Source: Bradyrhizobium sp. AS23.2
GTDB taxonomy: Bacteria > Pseudomonadota > Alphaproteobacteria > Rhizobiales > Xanthobacteraceae
Direction: 5' to 3'
DNA length: 64,000 nt
NCBI RefSeq assembly: GCF_001908185.1
Contig: NZ_LGHM01000035.1
Location: 43,967-107,966, forward strand
Shown here: piece by piece, positions 18,073 to 27,625 of the stretch
Position numbering within the stretch: position 1 is the stretch's first letter
Layout of the letters: each line of letters starts with the position of its first letter
The notes under the pieces: generated by a model
Seen by the model: only the letters and a program-made list of their open reading frames with translations
Database searches by the model: none
Told to the model about the DNA's origin: nothing
Made by a program: the position numbers and the translations under genes

Positions 18073-19770
18073 ATGGCAAACGTGAGTTTCAACCGCAAAC
18101 GAGCGAAACTCAAGCAGGTTCTCGGAATCCGGGCGCGGCTTGCGTTGCTCGCGGTGATTCTGGTGACGCCTTTGATGTTTGAGCGCATCCGATCGCTCGA
18201 GGAAACGCGCGCGCGGCAGATCGCGCAGGCGGCGGCTGAATTCACCACCATTGCAAGACACAGCGCCGATGCGCAGCGCGAGGTGATCTCGTCGGTCGAG
18301 ACCATCCTGAAATCGGAAGCCTTCATCCGCGCCTCCGCCGGCGGCATCAGCAAGAGCTGCGACGTGCTGCGCGCGAGCCTGCCGTCGAACCTTCCCTGGA
18401 TCCGCACGCTTCTGATCGCCGGCCAGGACGGGCGTATCCAGTGCGCCACCAACCATATGTATGTCGGCCTCGATCTCAGTGACCGGCCTTACTTCCAGCA
18501 GGCGCAGGAAACCGGCCGCTTCGTGCTGAGCGATTTCATTCTGTCGCGGCCCGTCCCGACACCGACCGTCATGGCGGTTTATCCGGTGTCCGCCTTCAGC
18601 GGCGTCGCGGATGCCATCGTGCTTGCGACCGTTAACCTCGACTGGATGTCGAAGGTCATGAGCAATCTCGGCGGCCGCGCCGGCATCACCGCCGTGCTGG
18701 TCGACAGCGCCGGCACCGTGCTGGCCGCGCCGGCCGACCAGCACAGCGCGGTCGGTCGTCCTCTCGACAACATGCCGCTGATGTCGGCGATCGCCGACCG
18801 GGCGCTGCGCTCGGACCAGGATGAGGGCTCACTTTCCTTCCTGGCCGCCGACGGCAGCCGCCGCGCGGTCAGCTATATCCGCATCGCGGGCACCAATGCC
18901 CGCCTGATCGCCAGCATCGACGAGGACAAGGTGTCTGCGGCGGTCAGCCGCGATATCCGCACCGCCTATCTCCAGCTCGCTTTCGTTGTCGTGTTCGTCC
19001 TGCTCGGCGCGCTGATCGCGGCCGAGAAACTGGTGATCAAGCCGATCGAGATGCTCGCGGACATGGCCAAGCGTCTTGGCGAAGGCGACTTGTCGGCGCG
19101 CGCGGCACGCAATCGCCTGCCGTCCGAGTTCGTGGCGCTGGCCCGCGCGTTCAATGCGATGGCCGCGCAACTGAGCCAACGCGAGCGCGAGCTGGTCGCG
19201 AGCAACGACCGCCTGACGGTGATGGCCTCGATCGACATGCTGTCTGGGCTGGCCAATCGCCGCGGTTTCCAGAGCCGGCTCGATTTCGAATGGATGCGCG
19301 CGCAGCAATATGGCAACGACCTCGCGCTGCTGATGATCGACGTCGACCATTTCAAGCTCTTCAACGACACCTACGGCCATCTTGAAGGCGATTCCTGCCT
19401 GACCAGGCTCGGCGAGTCGCTGTCCGGCATTGCCGCCGACACGATGGGCTTCGCGGCGCGCTATGGCGGCGAGGAATTCTGCCTCTTGCTGCCGAACACC
19501 GATGTGAACCGCGCCGTCGAAATCGGCGAACAGGTGCGTGCGGCCGTGCTGAAGCTGTGCCTGCCGCACATCACGTCCAGCCATATGATCGTCACCGTCT
19601 CGATCGGCGTCGCCGCGGCGCGGCCCAACGAGAGCTTGCGTCCAGGTGATCTGATCGAAGCCGCCGACGCCGCGCTCTACGCTGCAAAACACCGCGGCCG
19701 CAACAACGTCGTCGAGCACGGCGTGCAACCGATCGAGAACGGCGCGGCGGAAATGATGATGGCGGGCTGA
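18073..19770 (+). CDS. Membrane diguanylate cyclase with periplasmic sensor and HAMP
   Basis: The protein of about 565 residues makes the second messenger c-di-GMP. Order: basic N-terminus and first membrane helix (about 15-40), a periplasmic Cache-like sensor (about 45-290, with a Cys pair and SDRPYFQQAQETGRFVLSDF), second membrane helix near 300-325, HAMP (about 325-380), GGDEF domain (about 390-560). The active-site loop reads RYGGEEF, so catalysis is expected. No RxxD inhibitory site precedes it (that position reads DTMG), so product feedback may be absent. ATG at 18073 chosen; an ATG at 18049 would add eight residues. Its stop lies two bases from the convergent second cyclase. Confidence 0.9.
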   Translation: MANVSFNRKRAKLKQVLGIRARLALLAVILVTPLMFERIRSLEETRARQIAQAAAEFTTIARHSADAQREVISSVETILKSEAFIRASAGGISKSCDVLRASLPSNLPWIRTLLIAGQDGRIQCATNHMYVGLDLSDRPYFQQAQETGRFVLSDFILSRPVPTPTVMAVYPVSAFSGVADAIVLATVNLDWMSKVMSNLGGRAGITAVLVDSAGTVLAAPADQHSAVGRPLDNMPLMSAIADRALRSDQDEGSLSFLAADGSRRAVSYIRIAGTNARLIASIDEDKVSAAVSRDIRTAYLQLAFVVVFVLLGALIAAEKLVIKPIEMLADMAKRLGEGDLSARAARNRLPSEFVALARAFNAMAAQLSQRERELVASNDRLTVMASIDMLSGLANRRGFQSRLDFEWMRAQQYGNDLALLMIDVDHFKLFNDTYGHLEGDSCLTRLGESLSGIAADTMGFAARYGGEEFCLLLPNTDVNRAVEIGEQVRAAVLKLCLPHITSSHMIVTVSIGVAAARPNESLRPGDLIEAADAALYAAKHRGRNNVVEHGVQPIENGAAEMMMAG

Positions 19771-19772
19771 CG

Positions 19773-20819
19773 TTAGCCCGCAGCTATGGCGCGATCGAGC
19801 TCGTTCTCCGTCACCACGCGATTGCGGCCGCCACCCTTGGCGAGATAGAGCGCACGATCGCAGCGTTCGATGAGATCGCTGATCGCTTCGCCGACCCGGT
19901 ACTGCGCCACGCCGATCGACACGCTGATGTTCGGCAGAACCTCGCCGGTCGAACGTCGCGTGATCCTGCAGTCCGCGATCGCGCGCCTGATGCACTCGGC
20001 GATCTCGGCACAGGCAGCGAGATTGGCATCCGGCAGCACGGCGATCAGCTCCTCGCCGCCATAGCGGGCCGACAGATCCTGCTCGCGAACCTTGTCGCGC
20101 AGTACCTTTGCCATCAGGCGCAGCACCTGGTCGCCGACGCCGTGACCGAAATTGTCGTTGAAGGTCTTGAAGTGGTCGATGTCGAGCATCAGCACGCTGA
20201 GCGGCTCGCCCCATTCCGCAGTCGCCTGCGCCTTGCGCAGGAATTCATCGAGCGCCCGCCGGTTCGCCAGCCCCGTCAGCGTGTCGGTCCGGGCGCGCTC
20301 CTCCGACCTGGAGAGCGAATGGCGGATCACGTCGAGCTCGCGGGTCTTTTCCGCAAAGCCTGCCTCAAGCCGTGTCGCCCTCGTTGCGGCGCGGGCCAGC
20401 TCGTTCATGAGCTGGGCGACCAGCGCCTTCGGATCGACACCGGCCTTACCCTGGTCGGCAACCTGGCTGATCGCCTGCATCTGCGAATGGTTGTCGGCGA
20501 TCGCGGTCGCCAGGAACTCCTTCGCCGCGCCCATGAGGGTATGCAGCCGCTCGGACGTGTCGACGGCGACGGCACTCACCTGGGGCGCGACGTAAGTCCT
20601 GAACAGACCCTGATTGGTCCGGGGGTCGAAGGGACGATTGTGGTCCATCAGGAGATCGATGGCGTTGCGCAGGTCGTCATGGCCGCCTGCGAAATATTGG
20701 AACCAGACGGCAAAGTTGGTTGGCGTCGGCGCAATCCGCTGTTCGGCCATGCACCGCATCGCCCGTCCGGCGATGGACGCGGCATAGTCGTAATCGGGAT
20801 CATCGAAACTGGAATCCAT
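19773..20819 (-). CDS. Soluble diguanylate cyclase (GGEEL) with I-site
   Basis: The 348-residue protein has an N-terminal helical region (about 1-170) seen in other alphaproteobacterial cyclases (TPTNFAVWFQYFAGGHDDLR), a coiled segment, and a C-terminal GGDEF domain (about 185-345) starting at RTDTLTGLANRRALDEFL. The active loop is RYGGEEL and the feedback site REQD lies five residues before it, so it should be an active, product-inhibited cyclase. No membrane helix is visible. The start at 20819 (MDSSFDD) is where similarity begins; the open frame upstream is longer but not protein-like. Convergent with the membrane cyclase. Confidence 0.87.
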   Translation of the reverse strand: MDSSFDDPDYDYAASIAGRAMRCMAEQRIAPTPTNFAVWFQYFAGGHDDLRNAIDLLMDHNRPFDPRTNQGLFRTYVAPQVSAVAVDTSERLHTLMGAAKEFLATAIADNHSQMQAISQVADQGKAGVDPKALVAQLMNELARAATRATRLEAGFAEKTRELDVIRHSLSRSEERARTDTLTGLANRRALDEFLRKAQATAEWGEPLSVLMLDIDHFKTFNDNFGHGVGDQVLRLMAKVLRDKVREQDLSARYGGEELIAVLPDANLAACAEIAECIRRAIADCRITRRSTGEVLPNISVSIGVAQYRVGEAISDLIERCDRALYLAKGGGRNRVVTENELDRAIAAG

Positions 20820-21011
20820 CGCCTGGCACGGGTGCTGTTGGCGGCCAACCTCGCACCGACCCCTTAATCCGATCCCAATAGGTCCTCCGTACTTTTGCGG
20901 AGCAGCATTGCGGGGCCCCGCTGCCGGCGGCAACCCATTGACCCCTTGAGGACTTCTATGGCCTAGTCCGCCGTCTTTAGACGGCCGCATCCGAGAAAAA
21001 CCAACGATTCC

Positions 21012-23648
21012 ATGACCTCCGAACGCTATAACGCCCGCGACGCCGAACCGCGCTGGCAAGCCGCCTGGGACGAACAGGCAATCTTCGTCTCGAGGAACGA
21101 CGATTCGCGGCCGAAATACTATGTGCTCGAGATGTTCCCCTACCCGTCCGGGCGCATCCATATCGGCCATGTCCGCAATTACACGCTCGGCGACGTGCTG
21201 GCCCGCTTCATGCGCGCCAAGGGCTTCAACGTGCTGCACCCGATGGGCTGGGACGCTTTCGGCCTGCCGGCCGAGAACGCTGCTATCGAGCGCAAGGTCG
21301 CGCCCAAGGCCTGGACCTACGACAACATCGCCGCGATGAAGAAGCAGCTCCGCTCGATAGGGCTGTCGCTGGACTGGAGCCGCGAGATCGCGACCTGCGA
21401 TCCCTCCTATTACAAGCACCAGCAGAAGATGTTCCTGGACTTCCTGCGCGAAGGCCTCGCCGAGCGCGAGAAGCGCAAGGTGAACTGGGACCCGGTCGAC
21501 ATGACCGTCCTCGCCAACGAGCAGGTGATCGACGGCAAGGGCTGGCGTTCCGGCGCTGTCGTCGAGCAGCGCGAGATGAACCAGTGGGTCTTCAAGATCA
21601 CGAAGTATTCGCAGGAGCTGCTGGCCGCGCTGGATACGCTCGACCGCTGGCCCGACAAGGTGCGGCTGATGCAGCGCAACTGGATCGGCCGCTCAGAGGG
21701 CCTGTTGATCCGCTTTGCGCTCGATGCCGCGACGACGCCCGCCGGCGAGAACGAGCTGAAGATCTTCACGACGCGCCCGGACACGCTGTTCGGCGCCAAG
21801 TTCATGGCGATCTCGGCCGATCATCCGCTGGCGCAGGCCGCGGCCGCGAAGAACCCTGAGCTTGCGGAGTTCATCGCCGAGATCAAGAAGATCGGCACCG
21901 CGCAGGAGATCATCGACACCGCTGAGAAGCAGGGCTTTGACACGGGGATCCGCGCGGTCCATCCGTTCGATCCGAGCTGGAAGCTGCCGGTCTATGTCGC
22001 GAACTTCGTGCTGATGGAATATGGCACCGGCGCGATCTTCGGCTGCCCCGCGCACGACCAGCGCGACCTCGACTTCGTCAACAAGTACAATCTTGGCAAC
22101 ACGCCCGTCGTGTGCCCCGAGGGCCAGGATCCGAAGACATTCGTGATCACCGACACCGCCTATGATGGTGACGGCCGCATGATCAATTCGCGCTTCCTCG
22201 ACGGCATGACCATCGATCAGGCCAAGGAAGATGTAGCGAGGCGTCTCGAGGGCGAGCTGCGCGGCAATGCGCCGGTCGGCGAGCGTCAGGTGAATTTCCG
22301 CCTGCGCGACTGGGGCATTTCACGTCAGCGCTATTGGGGCTGCCCGATTCCCGTCATCCACTGCCCGAAATGCGACGTGGTGCCGGTGCCGGATGCCGAC
22401 CTGCCGGTGAAGCTGCCCGACGACGCGACCTTCGACAAGCCGGGCAATGCGCTCGACCATCACCCAACCTGGAAGCACGTCACCTGCCCCAAATGCGGTG
22501 GCAAGGCGCAACGCGAAACCGACACCATGGACACCTTCGTGGATTCGTCCTGGTACTTCGCGCGCTTCACCGATCCCTGGAATGAGAACGCGCCGACGAC
22601 GCCCGCGGTCGCCAACCGGATGCTGCCGGTCGACCAGTATATCGGCGGCGTCGAGCACGCGATCCTGCATCTGCTCTATAGCCGCTTCTTCACCCGCGCG
22701 ATGAAGGCGACCGGGCATGTTGCGTTGGACGAGCCGTTCGCCGGCATGTTCACGCAAGGCATGGTGGTGCACGAGACCTACCAGAAGGCCGACGGCACCT
22801 ATGTGCAGCCGGTCGAGGTGAAGATCGAGGGCGCCGGCAACGACCGCCGCGCCACTCTGATGACAACGGGCGAAGACATCCAGATCGGCGCGATCGAGAA
22901 GATGTCGAAGTCGAAGAAGAACACGGTCGATCCCGACGACATCATCGAGACCTACGGCGCCGACGTCGCTCGCTGGTTCATGCTGTCGGACTCCCCGCCC
23001 GACCGCGACGTGATCTGGAGCGACGAGCGCGTCCAGGGCGCCTCGCGCTTCGTGCAGCGGCTGTGGCGGCTGGTGAACGACGCTGTCGAACTCGGCAAGG
23101 GCGCCCCTGCGGCCCGGCCGGCCTCGTTCGGCCCCAATGCGACCGCCTTGCGCAAGGCCGCCCATGGCGCGCTGGACAAGGTCACCACCGGAATCGAGCG
23201 GCTGCACTTCAACGTCTGCCTCGCCCATATCCGCGAATTCGCCAATGCGTTCTCCGAGGTGCTGCAGCGCCCCGGCCAGCCGGCGGCCGACCTCGCTCCA
23301 GATTTGGCTTGGGCGATCCGGGAGGCCGGCCAGATCCTGGTGCAGCTATTCTCCCCGATGATGCCGCACCTGGCTGAGGAGTGCTGGCAGGTTTTGGGCC
23401 AGAGCGGGCTGGTTTCGGAGGCCAATTGGCCCCAAATCGAACGCGATTTGCTGGTTGAAGACAGCGTGACCCTGGTGGTCCAGGTCAACGGCAAGAAGCG
23501 GGGTGAGGTCACGGTTGCAACAGCGGCCCAGAATCCGGAAATCGAGGCTGCCGTTTTGGCCCTCGATGCGGTAAAGCTGGCCCTGGATGGCAAGCCCGTC
23601 CGCAAGGTGATCATCGTCCCCAAGAGGATCGTGAATGTTGTCGGCTAG
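21012..23648 (+). CDS. leuS: Leucyl-tRNA synthetase
   Basis: The 878-residue class I synthetase charges tRNA-Leu. The HIGH signature appears in [17 protein letters not shown] near residue 44-60, the editing (CP1) domain spans the middle with [12 protein letters not shown] near 252 and GCPAHDQRD near 342, the [11 protein letters not shown] segment follows near 435, and the KMSKS loop reads [14 protein letters not shown] near 632. Length and motif order match bacterial LeuS. lptE overlaps its last 14 bases and holA follows, the standard alphaproteobacterial leuS-lptE-holA operon. Confidence 0.97.
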   Translation: MTSERYNARDAEPRWQAAWDEQAIFVSRNDDSRPKYYVLEMFPYPSGRIHIGHVRNYTLGDVLARFMRAKGFNVLHPMGWDAFGLPAENAAIERKVAPKAWTYDNIAAMKKQLRSIGLSLDWSREIATCDPSYYKHQQKMFLDFLREGLAEREKRKVNWDPVDMTVLANEQVIDGKGWRSGAVVEQREMNQWVFKITKYSQELLAALDTLDRWPDKVRLMQRNWIGRSEGLLIRFALDAATTPAGENELKIFTTRPDTLFGAKFMAISADHPLAQAAAAKNPELAEFIAEIKKIGTAQEIIDTAEKQGFDTGIRAVHPFDPSWKLPVYVANFVLMEYGTGAIFGCPAHDQRDLDFVNKYNLGNTPVVCPEGQDPKTFVITDTAYDGDGRMINSRFLDGMTIDQAKEDVARRLEGELRGNAPVGERQVNFRLRDWGISRQRYWGCPIPVIHCPKCDVVPVPDADLPVKLPDDATFDKPGNALDHHPTWKHVTCPKCGGKAQRETDTMDTFVDSSWYFARFTDPWNENAPTTPAVANRMLPVDQYIGGVEHAILHLLYSRFFTRAMKATGHVALDEPFAGMFTQGMVVHETYQKADGTYVQPVEVKIEGAGNDRRATLMTTGEDIQIGAIEKMSKSKKNTVDPDDIIETYGADVARWFMLSDSPPDRDVIWSDERVQGASRFVQRLWRLVNDAVELGKGAPAARPASFGPNATALRKAAHGALDKVTTGIERLHFNVCLAHIREFANAFSEVLQRPGQPAADLAPDLAWAIREAGQILVQLFSPMMPHLAEECWQVLGQSGLVSEANWPQIERDLLVEDSVTLVVQVNGKKRGEVTVATAAQNPEIEAAVLALDAVKLALDGKPVRKVIIVPKRIVNVVG

Positions 23649-24186
23649 GATCCGCATCGCAGCCCGCTTGCTGGCGGTCGCCGCACTGGCGGCGCTGACG
23701 GCCGGCTGCTTCCAGCCGATGTATGCCGAGCATACCGACGGCACCCCCGGCTTGCGCGAGAAGCTGATGGGGGTCGACCTTCCGCCGATCGACAAGGCGA
23801 ATGCCTCTCGCGAGGCCCGGGTCGGGGTCGAAGTCCGCAACGCGCTGGCGTTCAAGCTCTACGGTACGGCGACCGGCATGCCGCCGACCCACCGCCTGGT
23901 GATCCGCTTCAACACCAGCAAGACGTCCCTGATGATCAATCCCAGTACGGGTCTGCCGACCAGTGAAAACTACGGCATCGACGCCCAGTACAATTTGATC
24001 GAGGTCGTCACCGGGAAGTCGGTGATGACCGGCTCGACGTTCTCCCGCGTGTCCTACGACATGCCCGGCTCCTACCAGCGCTTCAGCCGCAACCGCGCGC
24101 TGCGCGACGCCGAAGATCGTGCGGCCAACGAGATCGCCGAGAACATCACGACCCGGCTCGCCTCGTTCTTCACCGCGGGTACCTGA
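23635..24186 (+). CDS. lptE: LPS assembly lipoprotein LptE
   Basis: The 183-residue protein has a lipoprotein signal peptide with lipobox LTAGC (cysteine near residue 30) and an alpha/beta body. LptE is the plug and chaperone of the LptD outer-membrane translocon that inserts lipopolysaccharide. Primary sequence is poorly conserved in this family; the call rests on the lipobox, the size, [20 protein letters not shown] near the C-terminus and the position between leuS and holA. Its ATG overlaps leuS by 14 bases, so translation is probably coupled. Confidence 0.88.
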   Translation: MLSARIRIAARLLAVAALAALTAGCFQPMYAEHTDGTPGLREKLMGVDLPPIDKANASREARVGVEVRNALAFKLYGTATGMPPTHRLVIRFNTSKTSLMINPSTGLPTSENYGIDAQYNLIEVVTGKSVMTGSTFSRVSYDMPGSYQRFSRNRALRDAEDRAANEIAENITTRLASFFTAGT

Positions 24187-24195
24187 TTCATTCCC

Positions 24196-24284
24196 GTCAT
24201 TCCGGGGCTCGCGAAGCGAGATCCCGGAGTCTCGATTCCCAACCTCTGGATTCCGGGTTCGCGCTACGCGCGCCCCGGAATGAC
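24196..24284. repeat. Intergenic palindromic repeat, family B
   Basis: Ends gtcattccggggctcgcg and cgcgccccggaatgac pair with each other and with the element at 1535-1628. It fills the gap between lptE and holA, so it should be transcribed and fold in the operon mRNA. Confidence 0.65.
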
Positions 24285-24298
24285 GTTCTTGAGGCCCG

Positions 24299-25327
24299 AT
24301 GGTCGCGCTGCGCGGAAAAGAGATCGACGCCTTCCTCGCCCGCCCCGATGCGGGCCGTCCGATCATCCTGCTCTATGGTCCCGACGCGGGCCTCGTGCGG
24401 GAACGCGCCGATGCGCTGATCGCTTCGGCTGTCGACGATCCCAACGATCCCTTCTCTCTGGTCAAGCTTGACGGCGACGAGCTTTCCGCCGAGCCGTCGC
24501 GCCTCGTCGATGAGGCCATGACGGTGCCGCTGTTCGGCGGCCGACGCGCCATCCGTGTCCGCGCCGGCTCGCGTAGCTTTGCCAGTGGCATCGACACGCT
24601 GGCCGAGATGGGCGTGAAGGATTGCCGCATCGTGATCGAGGCCGGCGAGCTGCGCCCGGAATCGCCGCTGCGAAAAGCCTGCGAGCGCGCCAAGACGGCC
24701 GTAGCGATCGGCTGCTATCCCGACACCGAGCGCGACCTCGCCAAGCTGATGGAAGACGAGCTTCGCATCGCCAATTTGCGCATCGCGCAGGATGCCCGCG
24801 CCGCGCTGATGTCGTTCCTCGGCGGCGACCGCCAGGCCTCGCGCAACGAGCTGCGCAAGCTCACGCTTTATGCCCATGGCAAAGGCGAGATCACACTGGA
24901 CGACGTGATGTCCGTGGTCGCCGATGCGTCCGAGCTGAAACTCGATCCGATCGTCGATGGCGCCTTCGCTGGCCGGCCCGACATCGTCGAGACAGAGTTT
25001 GCGAAGGCCATGATCGCCGGCACCTATCCCGGCGTGATCATCTCGGCCGCTCAGCGCCAGGCCGCGTGGCTGCACAAATCGGCGCTCGCGATTGCCGACG
25101 GCACGCCGGCCTCCGCCGTGCTCGATGGCGGCTTTCCGCGCCTGCATTTTTCGCGAAAGCCGGCGGTCGAAACCGCGCTGCGTAATTTCAGCGTGGCACG
25201 GCTCGCCGCCATCATCGAGCAGCTCGCGACCGCCGCGCTCGACACCCGCAAGCAATCCACCCTCGCCGCCGCCATCGCCCAGCGCACGCTGATGGCGATC
25301 GCCGCGAACGCGAAACGGCGGGGCTGA
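24299..25327 (+). CDS. holA: DNA polymerase III delta subunit
   Basis: The 342-residue protein is the clamp-loader delta subunit that opens the beta sliding clamp. The N-terminal domain (about 1-140) carries LLYGPDAGLVRERADAL, followed by the AAA-like lid and a C-terminal helical collar with AAQRQAAWLHKSALAI near 245. Length fits the family (about 340). It lies third after leuS and lptE, separated from lptE by a palindromic repeat. Confidence comes from both the N-terminal pattern and the conserved neighbourhood. Confidence 0.92.
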   Translation: MVALRGKEIDAFLARPDAGRPIILLYGPDAGLVRERADALIASAVDDPNDPFSLVKLDGDELSAEPSRLVDEAMTVPLFGGRRAIRVRAGSRSFASGIDTLAEMGVKDCRIVIEAGELRPESPLRKACERAKTAVAIGCYPDTERDLAKLMEDELRIANLRIAQDARAALMSFLGGDRQASRNELRKLTLYAHGKGEITLDDVMSVVADASELKLDPIVDGAFAGRPDIVETEFAKAMIAGTYPGVIISAAQRQAAWLHKSALAIADGTPASAVLDGGFPRLHFSRKPAVETALRNFSVARLAAIIEQLATAALDTRKQSTLAAAIAQRTLMAIAANAKRRG

Positions 25328-25373
25328 GCCCTCGCTCTTTCCAAGTCATTGCGAGCGCAACTCTCTCAACCCC

Positions 25374-25494
25374 GTCATTGCGAGGAGCACTTGCGACAAA
25401 GCAATCCAGAATCTTTCCACGGAGAGATTCTGGATTGCTTCGCGGAGCCTGTCATCGGGCCGCGCTTCGCGCGGACCCGTTGGCTCGCAATGAC
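25374..25494. repeat. Intergenic palindromic repeat, family C
   Basis: Begins gtcattgcgaggagc, contains caatccagaatc and gattctggattgcttcg as an inverted pair, and ends ggctcgcaatgac. Related elements occur at 30547-30666 and 49371-49448. A single extra gtcattgcgagcgc lies just upstream at 25345. Confidence 0.7.
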
Positions 25495-25512
25495 GGAGTA
25501 ACGGCGCCAACT

Positions 25513-25607
25513 CCTCATCCTGAGGAGCGCGGAACGCGCGTCTCGAAGGATGAAGGCCCGGGGCCCTCGCCCTTCGAGACGCCGCTTCGCGGCTCCTCAG
25601 GGTGAGG
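25513..25607. repeat. Intergenic palindromic repeat, family G
   Basis: Begins cctcatcctgaggagcgcg and ends cggctcctcagggtgagg; related to 14217-14322. Together with the family C element it fills the 380-base gap between the convergent holA and parB; no gene is seen there. Confidence 0.6.
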
Positions 25608-25708
25608 GTGACAGACTGTTTTTTGTGGCGCGAGATTCCAGGTTCGCGAGTCCGCCTTCGCTCGTTGAGCTTGGGCGGACAAGTCGCACGCCGGAGACGA
25701 TCGAGGGG

Positions 25709-26593
25709 CTAAAGGTTGCCCTTCGCGAGCCGCTTCATCACCTCGTCGAGCTGATCGAGGTTGCGATAGTTGATCTGGACCGAGCCGCCGGGGTCGCGGT
25801 GATTGACGGTGACCTTGAGCCCGAGCGCGTCGCTGACGCGCTTTTCCAGATCGATCGTGTCGGGGTCCTTTTGCTTGGCCCCCGCGCGCGCCTTCTGCGG
25901 CTTGCGTTCCGGCACGCCCTCTTCATGCGCGAGCGCTTCGGCTTGGCGGACGTTGAGGCCTTCCTCGACGATGCGCTTGGCCACGGCGAGCGGATCGGGC
26001 ACGCCGATCAGCGCACGGGCGTGACCGGCTGTCAGCTCGCCGGTCGCGATGAACGCCTGCACCTCGGCCGGCAGCTTGGTCAACCGCATCATGTTCGCGA
26101 CATGGCTGCGGCTCTTGCCGACGACCTTGGCGATATCTTCCTGGCTGCGTTTGAACTCGTTGGCGAGCGCGTGATAGCCCTGCGCCTCTTCCAGCGGGTT
26201 GAGGTCTTCGCGCTGCACGTTCTCGACGATCGCGAACTCCAGCGCATCGCTGTCGCTGATGTCGACAGGCACGATCGGAACTTCGTGCAGGCCTGCGAGC
26301 TGCGAGGCGCGCCAGCGCCGTTCGCCGGCGATGATCTCGTAGCGGTCCTGCGTGCCCTTCACCGGACGCACCACGATCGGCTGGATCACGCCGTGCTGCC
26401 TGATCGAATCGGAGAGCTCCTTGAGCTCGGTCTCCAAGAAAGTGTGACGCGGATTGCGCGGATTGGGCTTGATGAATTCGATCGGCACCTTGCGCTGCGC
26501 ACGCGGACGCTCGACATGCGCGGCCTCGCCGCCGACATCGCCGATCAGACTCGCAAGACCCCGGCCCAGTCGCGAACGCGCTTCGTCGGCCAT
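25709..26593 (-). CDS. parB: Chromosome partitioning protein ParB
   Basis: The 294-residue ParB binds parS sites, spreads as a CTP-dependent clamp and works with ParA to segregate origins. Visible are the N-terminal RLGRGLASLIGD box that contacts ParA, the ParB/Srx CTPase core with IQPIVVRP and GERRWRASQLAG (about residues 85-105), a helix-turn-helix with GKSRSHVANMMRLTKLP near 170, and the C-terminal dimerisation segment. I start at the ATG at 26593 because aagggag lies six bases upstream; a GTG at 26614 is also in frame. Follows parA in the same operon across a palindromic repeat. Confidence 0.96.
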   Translation of the reverse strand: MADEARSRLGRGLASLIGDVGGEAAHVERPRAQRKVPIEFIKPNPRNPRHTFLETELKELSDSIRQHGVIQPIVVRPVKGTQDRYEIIAGERRWRASQLAGLHEVPIVPVDISDSDALEFAIVENVQREDLNPLEEAQGYHALANEFKRSQEDIAKVVGKSRSHVANMMRLTKLPAEVQAFIATGELTAGHARALIGVPDPLAVAKRIVEEGLNVRQAEALAHEEGVPERKPQKARAGAKQKDPDTIDLEKRVSDALGLKVTVNHRDPGGSVQINYRNLDQLDEVMKRLAKGNL

Positions 26594-26647
26594 CGCCAGC
26601 TCCCTTGGATTCACGTAGCAGTACTCCAGAACTGAATTTCGAAACTA

Positions 26648-26727
26648 GTAGGATGGGTAGAGCGAAGCGAAACCCATCGCTGTTTGCGCGTAAGGTGATG
26701 GGTTTCGCTTCGCTCTACCCATCCTAC
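26648..26727. repeat. Palindromic repeat between parA and parB
   Basis: gtaggatgggtagagcgaag and cttcgctctacccatcctac form a long inverted pair with gcgaaacccatc/gatgggtttcgc continuing the stem. The whole parA-parB gap is this element, so the parAB mRNA should carry a strong stem-loop between the two reading frames. Confidence 0.75.
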
Positions 26728-26741
26728 GGATCAACGTCGCT

Positions 26742-27596
26742 TCAGTGCGTGGTGCGCAGCTCGCGCTCGCGCTGGATCACTTCGGTGGCGAGCCGCAAGT
26801 AGGCTTCGCTGCCGACGCATTTGAGATCGTAGACCAGGACCGGCTTGCCGTAGGACGGCGCCTCGGAGATGCGCACGTTGCGCGGGATCATGGTCTTGTA
26901 GACCTTCTCGCCCATGAACTGCCGGACGTCGGCGACGACCTGGTTGGAGAGGTTGTTGCGCGAGTCGAACATGGTCAGCACGATGCCGTGGATCGACAGG
27001 TTCGGATTGAGCGTCGAGCGCACCTGCTCCACCGTCTGCAGCAATTGCGACAGACCTTCGAGTGCGAAGAACTCGCACTGCAGCGGCACCAGGATCGCAT
27101 CGGAGGCCGCCATCGCGTTCACCGTGAGCAGGTTGAGTGAAGGCGGGCAGTCGATCAGCACATAGGTGTAGTCGGCGTCCGGCGAGACGTTGTTGTTGAG
27201 TGCGCTGATGGCATCGCGCAGCTTGAACGCACGGCCGGGCGTGGTGCCGAGCTCGAGCTCGAGGCCGGAGAGATCCATGGTCGAGGGCGCGATGTGCAGC
27301 CGGGGCACCGCGGTCGAGACCACCGCCTCGCGCAAATTGGCTTCGCCGACCAGCACGTCATACGTCGAGCAGGAGCGGTTGCGGCGATCGATGCCGAGGC
27401 CGGTGGAGGCGTTGCCTTGCGGATCGAGATCGACGACCAGGACGCGTTCGCCGATCGCAGCGAGTGCCGTTCCGAGATTAATCGCCGTGGTTGTTTTTCC
27501 AACGCCGCCCTTCTGATTCGCCAGCGCCAGGATGCGCGGGTGGCCATGCGGGACTTCGGCGGTCTGTTGTTGCTGCGGTTCGTCAATCACGGTCAT
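26742..27596 (-). CDS. parA: Chromosome partitioning ATPase ParA
   Basis: The 284-residue Walker-type ATPase has the deviant Walker A KGGVGKTTTAINLG near residues 29-41, the switch region DLDPQGNASTGLG near 61 and YVLIDCPPSLNLLTVNA near 147, diagnostic of ParA/Soj. It binds DNA non-specifically and pulls ParB-parS complexes. The ATG at 27596 is preceded by gtgggggaa; longer open frame upstream lacks similarity. It lies 29 bases downstream of rsmG and upstream of parB, the usual rsmG-parA-parB order near origins. Confidence 0.96.
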   Translation of the reverse strand: MTVIDEPQQQQTAEVPHGHPRILALANQKGGVGKTTTAINLGTALAAIGERVLVVDLDPQGNASTGLGIDRRNRSCSTYDVLVGEANLREAVVSTAVPRLHIAPSTMDLSGLELELGTTPGRAFKLRDAISALNNNVSPDADYTYVLIDCPPSLNLLTVNAMAASDAILVPLQCEFFALEGLSQLLQTVEQVRSTLNPNLSIHGIVLTMFDSRNNLSNQVVADVRQFMGEKVYKTMIPRNVRISEAPSYGKPVLVYDLKCVGSEAYLRLATEVIQRERELRTTH

Positions 27597-27625
27597 CGAA
27601 ATTCCCCCACTCAACCCTGATAGCC

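Noticed and set aside
25550..26635. A 361-codon plus-strand frame over parB
   Set aside because: ParB on the minus strand has all family motifs, so this frame is a shadow.
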